26,378 nucleotides of DNA from assembly GCA_964582265.1 (NCBI GenBank), contig CAZOQT010000014.1:1-26378 (forward strand). The letters are read 5' to 3'. The notes under the pieces are model-generated. The model made no database searches, was not told the origin of the DNA, and was given only the letters and a program-made list of their open reading frames with translations. The stretch comes from JBAZYK01 sp964582265 (lineage in GTDB: Bacteria > Patescibacteriota > Gracilibacteria > UBA1369). A program made the translations under genes and the position numbers. The first letter of the stretch is position 1. The number at the start of each line of letters is the position of its first letter. This document shows positions 22,633 to 26,378 of this stretch, one piece after another.

Positions 22633-23931
22633 TTATTGCTTAACCAATTTCCAGATTTCCCGGCCTACAATTTGGTCTGGGCGGTCATAAACAAGGGATG
22701 GTCTTTGGAAGATGCGCAATCCTTCTTTTTGCGCTAAATGATCAGGAATTAGCGGTTCCATGGTGTATCCAAGTCGTGGAATCATTTCGGTAAATCCATC
22801 AATAAAATGGTAGCGCTCTTTATCTCTATAAACGGGTACGCACAAAATAACCGGGGTGCCTTTTGGTATAATTTGGCCGATTGCTTTAAGGAAGCCAAAA
22901 ACGATTGTTTTAATATTGTTGAAAGTTTTTTCTACGTTTTCCGGCGTGGGCATTTTGCTGAATGGAGGTCCCAAGTATGATTCAGTTACAATGGCATCTA
23001 TTGGCTTAGGAATGTCACTTGCTTCCAGCTGGGTTGCATCTTTGGTAAAAAGGCAATAATAGGGGAGTTTAGTAGAGGTTTTTTCGATTTGATTGGAGAT
23101 AGGTGCTTTTTGGGCTTTAATTAGCTGTCCCAGATACTCAATGTTGGTGTGCGATTTTTCTATCACTTTTGGGTCGATGTCTGAACCAATTGCGCCATAT
23201 CCCATGTTTAGGGCTTCTGTAAGCACTGTGCCTATGCCACAAAATGGGTCGTAAATGGTTGGCATTTCATCGCTACTTTCATTTTCAAATCCTGCCATTC
23301 CATTCAAATTGATCATGATTTGGCAGAGTTTTGGAGGCAACATGCCAAGTCTTGCGTCGCGTGCTGGACGGTCGTAATCGCGCTTGCTGTAGCTTGAAAA
23401 GTCCTGAAGCGCAACGGTCTGGGCGATGTAAAATTGGCTTCGCCCTTCAACTACAATTAATTCAGCGCCTTCTTCCAAAATCTTTTCTCCTTTTAGGGCG
23501 GCGTTTTCTGGGTTGGTGAAGTTTTTGTTGATGAACCTTGATTTTAAGCCAAAATTGGTCAATTTAATTTTAAGATTTTTTAATGTTTTTCTTAAGAATT
23601 GATCATGTCGGCCCTTTATACTATAGGCACTTATTCCATAATTTATTTTAGATGTAGCGCCTTTAAATTTTTCTTGTAAGCGGTTTGCTAAAACATCAGA
23701 GATAGTATCCTTTTGAGAGGAGGGAATTTCCTCAAAGATTTCGGCAATTTTTACGGTGCCGCCGAGCCGGTTTAAAAATGCTTGAGGATCAATTGATTCA
23801 AAATCGGAGGGCAAGCTGGCAATCAGCGCCTCGCGATTGGTTTCGATCACCTTTTCTTCCCCCAATACCTGAGCGAGCTCTGCTATGGAAAGCAGGTGTT
23901 TTCGACCTAAAATAAAAACATATTTCTTCAT
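22633..23931 (-). CDS. Trm11/TrmG10-like tRNA guanine N2-methyltransferase (UPF0020/RNA methylase)
   Basis: 432 residues from the ATG at 23931. A TTG six bases upstream is less likely, because the predicted transcript start (about 23932) makes this ATG essentially leaderless. The start KKYVFILGRKHLLSIAELAQ is typical of the Trm11/TrmG10 N-terminus, which in the archaeal enzymes is followed by a THUMP domain. SKRDYDRPARDARLGMLPPK and YDPFCGIGTVLTEALNMGYG form the SAM-binding start of the methylase domain, and GSDIDPKVIEKSHTN is motif II. The catalytic motif is normally (N/D)PPY; here the matching position reads VTESYLGPPF, so activity is uncertain. Archaeal homologues methylate G10 of tRNA. 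It is next to tRNA-Asn. Confidence 0.82.
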   Translation of the reverse strand: MKKYVFILGRKHLLSIAELAQVLGEEKVIETNREALIASLPSDFESIDPQAFLNRLGGTVKIAEIFEEIPSSQKDTISDVLANRLQEKFKGATSKINYGISAYSIKGRHDQFLRKTLKNLKIKLTNFGLKSRFINKNFTNPENAALKGEKILEEGAELIVVEGRSQFYIAQTVALQDFSSYSKRDYDRPARDARLGMLPPKLCQIMINLNGMAGFENESSDEMPTIYDPFCGIGTVLTEALNMGYGAIGSDIDPKVIEKSHTNIEYLGQLIKAQKAPISNQIEKTSTKLPYYCLFTKDATQLEASDIPKPIDAIVTESYLGPPFSKMPTPENVEKTFNNIKTIVFGFLKAIGQIIPKGTPVILCVPVYRDKERYHFIDGFTEMIPRLGYTMEPLIPDHLAQKEGLRIFQRPSLVYDRPDQIVGREIWKLVKQ

Positions 23932-23938
23932 GAGCAAT

Positions 23939-23966
23939 ATTATGCCATTTTTTTCTTAAAAAGCAA
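23939..23966 (-). promoter_or_regulatory. Promoter giving a leaderless methylase mRNA
   Basis: Minus strand TTGCTT (23966-23961), 16-base spacer and CATAAT (23944-23939). The expected transcript start is 23932, next to the ATG at 23931. Confidence 0.5.
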
Positions 23967-24160
23967 TGCCGAATACAAATTATTCAAATTTTAAAAAGGA
24001 CAATCGCCTCACAATTTGGTTTTGGTTTTTTATCTTATTGGCAGGTATTATTTTAGCTTTTGGTTTTGGGTATTTCTTTGGGCGATATGAACAAATCCAA
24101 ATCAATAAATCGCTACTTAAAATCATCCCTGATATTAATTGTGGGACACGTCAACATTAA
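23966..24160 (+). CDS. Small single-pass membrane protein
   Basis: 64 residues beginning MPNTNYSNFKKDNRLTIWFW, with one strong membrane helix (about 16-39, IWFWFFILLAGIILAFGFGY) and a short charged tail (FGRYEQIQINKS). No family recognised. The positively charged N-terminus before the helix suggests an N-in orientation. It starts 34 bases from the divergent methylase. A second frame (24060-24260) overlaps it and is less gene-like. Either could be spurious, but the clear helix favours this one. Confidence 0.5.
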   Translation: MPNTNYSNFKKDNRLTIWFWFFILLAGIILAFGFGYFFGRYEQIQINKSLLKIIPDINCGTRQH

Positions 24161-24174
24161 GTCACTTCATGTGC

Positions 24175-24203
24175 TTGTTTTAAGACCAGCGCCTTTATAT
24201 AGT
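24175..24203 (+). promoter_or_regulatory. Promoter for ssb
   Basis: TTGTTT (24175-24180), 17-base spacer and TATAGT (24198-24203). The start would be near 24210, giving a ~62-base leader. Confidence 0.55.
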
Positions 24204-24271
24204 GAGCCTACTTTTGGAGATGCTACAATTATTAATTCCAAACAAATCATTAATTCTTAATCAAAAATTCT

Positions 24272-24778
24272 ATGGCAATGTCGTTGAATAGAGCTCAACT
24301 AATTGGAAACGTGACTCGCGATCCTGAACTAAGACAAATTCCTGGCGGTCAAACTGTGGCAACTTTCAGTGTTGCTACAAATTTTTCCTGGAATGATTCC
24401 AGCGGCCAACGTCAGGACAAAACTGAGTTTCATAATGTTGTGGCTTGGAGAAAACTTGCTGAAATTTGTGGTCAATATGTAAAAAAGGGCACTAAGGTTT
24501 TTGTTGAAGGACGCATTCAGACACGTGATTGGGAAGGTGAAGATGGTGTTAAGCGCTATCGTACAGAAATTGTGGCAGAAAATGTGATCATTTTAGATAA
24601 AAAAGGTGCAACTACCGGTGATTCGGAAATGCCTTCATTTAGTGGTGGTTTCCGCAAGGCTGGCTCATATAACAATGGGGGAAGCGCAAGCCGTCAGCAA
24701 AATCAAGAAATGGGCGAAGCTTCAGAAAACCCTGTGCATGCTGCAGAAGAAGTGGCAATTGATGATCTTCCTTTTTAA
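24272..24778 (+). CDS. ssb: Single-stranded DNA-binding protein
   Basis: 168 residues. The OB fold spans about residues 4-110: LNRAQLIGNVTRDPELRQIP, VATFSVATNFSW, TEFHNVVAWRKLAEICGQYV and KGTKVFVEGRIQTRDWEGED. A Gly/Ser/Gln-rich linker follows. The protein ends in the acidic partner-binding tip DDLPF. SSB protects single-stranded DNA and recruits repair and replication proteins. Length and ends are typical. A second ATG two codons downstream (24278) is an equally possible start. It is the only gene between the small membrane protein and the 756-bp gene-free region. Confidence 0.97.
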   Translation: MAMSLNRAQLIGNVTRDPELRQIPGGQTVATFSVATNFSWNDSSGQRQDKTEFHNVVAWRKLAEICGQYVKKGTKVFVEGRIQTRDWEGEDGVKRYRTEIVAENVIILDKKGATTGDSEMPSFSGGFRKAGSYNNGGSASRQQNQEMGEASENPVHAAEEVAIDDLPF

Positions 24779-24782
24779 TTTA

Positions 24783-24838
24783 AATATAGCCAACACTAAG
24801 AAATCTGTATAAAAAATTTATACAGCCTGGGCTATATT
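24783..24838 (+). other. Nested double hairpin directly after ssb
   Basis: An outer perfect 9-bp stem, AATATAGCC (24783-24791) with GGCTATATT (24830-24838), encloses an inner perfect 9-bp hairpin, CTGTATAAA (24805-24813) with TTTATACAG (24817-24825). No T-run follows, so it is not a standard terminator. It may stabilise the ssb mRNA end or be an RNA-processing site. Confidence 0.7.
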
Positions 24839-24859
24839 CAGTAGGTATTATGCACATAG

Positions 24860-24897
24860 AAAAAGAGCGTCATCTTAAGATATCAAGGTGACGCTCT
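24860..24897 (-). terminator. Strong intrinsic terminator, minus-strand transcript
   Basis: Minus strand: AGAGCGTCA pairs with TGACGCTCT (9 bp, then one C-A mismatch and CTT with AAG), followed immediately by TTTTT. No known minus-strand gene lies upstream before gmk, so it must end an unannotated transcript. Confidence 0.8.
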
Positions 24898-25387
24898 CTG
24901 TCTCCCTGACCCCATCCTATCTGTGACTCATTTTAAAGTGCAGAGGATGAACTAGATCAGAAAGCCCTAGTAACAGGAGCCCGACTTTTTTCCTGGTACC
25001 GCCTTTCGGTGTGCCGAAAAGCTGTCTCCCTACCGTCCTTTGGTGTTTTATTTTGTGACGATTTTCACCATCGTCTTTTTTTTATTTTTGTATTTTGGGG
25101 TCTCTCCCGGCAAAAAATGCGAGAAGAAGATTTGGTTTTGGTGATTTTATTTTTGATTTTTTTTGAGGACCATCCTGTTAGTCAGCTTTGCTGCTACAGA
25201 AGGCTACTTTTTGGTGAAGGCATTAGTCGGATGCCTGGATCGAAAAGTAGGGAGAAGAAAGCGCCAAGTTTAAATGTAGGTTTTGAGCCCTATCATTTTA
25301 GCCCCTTCTTGCCACTACTTTTTCGATGTGCTAATTTTTAAGGATCAGGTTTTAATTTTTTGTTTTGGGTTTGGCGATTTCGATATC
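24861..25387 (-). ncRNA. Candidate structured non-coding RNA (about 525 nt)
   Basis: Bounded by a minus-strand promoter (25421-25393) and a strong terminator (24897-24860) in a region without a convincing gene. Local helices on this strand include AGGCAT/ATGCCT (25236-25218), CTTTTCGG/CCGAAAGG (25021-25002; it contains a G-U pair on this strand but a C-A mismatch on the other), GACGAT/ATCGTC (25075-25057) and CTACTTTT/AAAAGTAG (about 25250-25205). A second copy of the last partner at 25326-25315 could pair alternatively. I do not recognise it as tmRNA, RNase P RNA, SRP RNA or 6S RNA. It could also be a leader or a long untranslated region on the opposite strand. The limits are estimates. Confidence 0.5.
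25057..25083 (+). terminator. Intrinsic terminator, plus strand
   Basis: GACGAT (25057-25062) pairs with ATCGTC (25070-25075) around a 7-base loop, followed by eight T. It could end the ssb transcript at about 300 bases past the stop, or a plus-strand RNA. The stem is only 6 bp. Confidence 0.55.
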
Positions 25388-25392
25388 TTTAC

Positions 25393-25421
25393 ATTATACC
25401 ATTTTTTTAGACTATTTACAA
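25393..25421 (-). promoter_or_regulatory. Near-consensus promoter for the candidate ncRNA
   Basis: Minus strand TTGTAA (25421-25416), exactly 17 bases, then perfect TATAAT (25398-25393). Transcription would start near 25387. There is no minus-strand gene for it to serve. Confidence 0.7.
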
Positions 25422-25462
25422 TCCACATACAGTCAAAATCGCTCAATTTTGGATTTAGTCTC

Positions 25463-25490
25463 TTACCATTTTTGGAGATTTTGCTAAAAT
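25463..25490 (+). promoter_or_regulatory. Possible promoter for gmk
   Basis: TTACCA (25463-25468), 16-base spacer and TAAAAT (25485-25490), 45 bases before the ATG. The -35 is weak. Confidence 0.35.
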
Positions 25491-25534
25491 GCCAGCGTTT
25501 GAATTGATATTTGGTGCCGATTAAAAGAAAACTT

Positions 25535-26131
25535 ATGCAACTTACAGGAAAATTAGTGTTGATTTCTGGACCTTCTGGAGTAGGTAAGGGGACTGTCATA
25601 AGTGCTTTAAAAAGCGCTTATCCAAAGTTTATTTATCCTGTTTCCGAAACCACCAGAAAAATGCGTCCGGGTGAAAAGGACGGTGAGGTTTATCATTTTA
25701 TTAGTAAAGATGATTTTGAAAGAGAAATTAAAGCGGAAAATTTTTTAGAATGGGCATGCGTACATAAAAACAATTATTATGGAACTCTTAAAAAGCCTAT
25801 TCTGGAGGCCTTGGCGGCTGGTCTTGTAGTTGTGAGAGAGGTAGATATGCAAGGATTTTTGTCCATAAAAAAAATGATCCCTGCGCAAAATCTGGTTTCA
25901 ATTTTTTTAGAGGCGGAAAGTTTGGACGAGTTGCAGAAAAGAATAACCCACAGAAGTCCGCTTTCTGATGAGGAAATGGCTCGGCGTATGGAAAGTGCTA
26001 GCAAAGAATTGGCGGTTGCTCCTATGTATGATTATCGCGTTAAAAGCTTGGAAAATCGAGTTATGGAGTGTGTGTCGGAGGTGGAGGGCATTATTTTAAA
26101 TGAGGCAAAACAAGCAGGGCTAAAGATTTAG
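25535..26131 (+). CDS. gmk: Guanylate kinase
   Basis: 198 residues from the ATG at 25535. A TTG 24 bases upstream gives an 8-residue extension unlike the family. The P-loop is LISGPSGVGKGTVISAL. The GMP-binding region is SETTRKMRPGEKDGEVYHFI, and the lid region is about HRSPLSDEEMARRMESASKE, with two arginines for phosphate transfer. It converts GMP and ATP to GDP and ADP. Family length is ~200, so it is complete. It has its own weak promoter, lies between the candidate ncRNA and tRNA-Gln, and is separated from ssb by 756 bases. Confidence 0.96.
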   Translation: MQLTGKLVLISGPSGVGKGTVISALKSAYPKFIYPVSETTRKMRPGEKDGEVYHFISKDDFEREIKAENFLEWACVHKNNYYGTLKKPILEALAAGLVVVREVDMQGFLSIKKMIPAQNLVSIFLEAESLDELQKRITHRSPLSDEEMARRMESASKELAVAPMYDYRVKSLENRVMECVSEVEGIILNEAKQAGLKI

Positions 26132-26187
26132 CAAAATTTGCTAAGGTTATGTGACAAGGGGGCATGTGCGACTGAATAAATTTATTG

Positions 26188-26208
26188 TTCAAGTCCCATG
26201 CACTTGAA
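26188..26208 (+). other. Hairpin after gmk
   Basis: TTCAAGT (26188-26194) and ACTTGAA (26202-26208) pair around a 7-base loop. It is not followed by a T-run. The palindrome AATAAATTTATT (26175-26186) lies just before. It may be a weak gmk transcript end. Confidence 0.4.
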
Positions 26209-26232
26209 TTCAGGCTCCTGTTTCTGTAAAAT
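26204..26232 (+). promoter_or_regulatory. Promoter for tRNA-Gln
   Basis: TTGAAT (26204-26209), 17-base spacer and TAAAAT (26227-26232). The start would be near 26239, about 32 bases before the tRNA. It overlaps the hairpin arm. Confidence 0.6.
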
Positions 26233-26270
26233 CGGCGTGTTCGAATGCAAATTCGAGCCAAGAACCGCGT

Positions 26271-26345
26271 TGGGGATTCGCCAAGTGGTAAGGCATCGCC
26301 CTCTGGAGGCGACATTCGGGGGTTCGAATCCCTCTTCCCCAGCCA
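26271..26345 (+). tRNA. tRNA-Gln (anticodon CTG)
   Basis: Acceptor TGGGGAT pairs with TTCCCCA except for the last T-T pair next to the T arm. The D arm is CGCCAAGTGGTAAGGC. The anticodon arm is CGCCCTCTGGAGGCG with CTG, reading CAG codons. The T arm is GGGGGTTCGAATCCCTC. The discriminator is G and CCA is encoded (26343-26345). Overall it closely resembles E. coli tRNA-Gln. Confidence 0.93.
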
Positions 26346-26378
26346 TGATCTGTACCCTAAAAGGCCGAAGTGCATACC

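Noticed and set aside
24060..24260. 66-codon plus-strand frame before ssb
   Set aside because: It overlaps the small membrane protein and the ssb promoter and has no recognisable pattern.
24994..25004. T-box-like string TGGTACCGCC on the plus strand upstream of a plus-strand terminator
   Set aside because: No stem I, specifier loop or antiterminator partner is visible, and the terminator is too far away. The downstream gene would be gmk, an unusual T-box target.
24961..25021. RNase P-like P4 strand (GGAAAAAAGTCGGGCTCC on the minus strand, or ACAGGAGCCCGACTT on the plus strand)
   Set aside because: The complementary P4 partner is missing at the required distance, the terminator lies too close on the minus strand and ssb coding sequence lies too close on the plus strand.
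25009..25341. 110-codon plus-strand frame in the ssb-gmk gap
   Set aside because: It is Phe/Leu/Arg-rich low-quality protein without family signals, and it overlaps a terminator with eight T.
24861..25387. tmRNA or SRP RNA in the gene-free region
   Set aside because: No TTCGA T-arm with CCA end and no tag frame for tmRNA. No GGAA-type SRP core sequence.
26091..26375. 94-codon minus-strand frame over gmk and tRNA-Gln
   Set aside because: It runs antisense to a tRNA and has no motif.

Overview
The window is AT-rich bacterial DNA with short intergenic gaps, several convergent gene overlaps and almost no Shine-Dalgarno sequences. Most starts follow A/T-only leaders, and at least one promoter appears to give a leaderless mRNA. 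Several genes look archaeal-like or deep-branching: a deoxyhypusine synthase-like protein, a UPF0200-type P-loop kinase and a Trm11/TrmG10-like tRNA methylase. Together with the small-genome style this suggests a Patescibacteria/CPR lineage. That placement is an inference and no marker gene here proves it.

Layout. 1-944: pentose phosphate operon (tal then truncated gnd, minus strand). 945-2786: an anomalous GC-rich island with one lipoprotein gene, interrupted by a 100-N assembly gap. It has a strong Shine-Dalgarno and myxobacterial-style Gly/Asn repeats and Cys modules, so it is either transferred DNA or an assembly artefact. 2787-7090: glutamine synthetase, a protein-kinase-like protein and a DEAD-box helicase. 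7111-8885: a 23-residue basic protein missed by ordinary ORF calling, then an FMN-binding lipoprotein paired with ApbE, a flavin-transfer cassette. 8878-13503: dinB, whose promoter overlaps a perfect 22-bp palindrome shared with a divergent unknown gene, then the deoxyhypusine synthase-like gene and ung. 13594-20930: a VOC protein, an orphan GAF histidine kinase, a four-gene minus-strand operon (TspO-like, conserved unknown, dCMP deaminase, UPF0200 kinase), a stand-alone TipAS domain, a PhnB-like protein, an unknown membrane protein and a DUF4256 protein. 21009-22292: two membrane proteins (DUF2892 fusion and DUF2177). 22492-26345: tRNA-Asn, the tRNA methylase, a small membrane protein, ssb, a 756-bp gene-free region with promoter and terminators, gmk and tRNA-Gln.

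How the genes work together. The recurring theme is nucleotide and DNA maintenance: translesion polymerase, uracil-DNA glycosylase, dCMP deaminase, a nucleotide-type kinase, SSB and guanylate kinase. Central metabolism is represented by tal/gnd and glnA. The strongest candidates for something undescribed are the ssb-gmk intergenic region, which looks like a minus-strand structured RNA of about 525 nt with its own promoter and terminator; the dinB palindromic operator with its unknown divergent partner; and the GC-rich Cys-module lipoprotein island.
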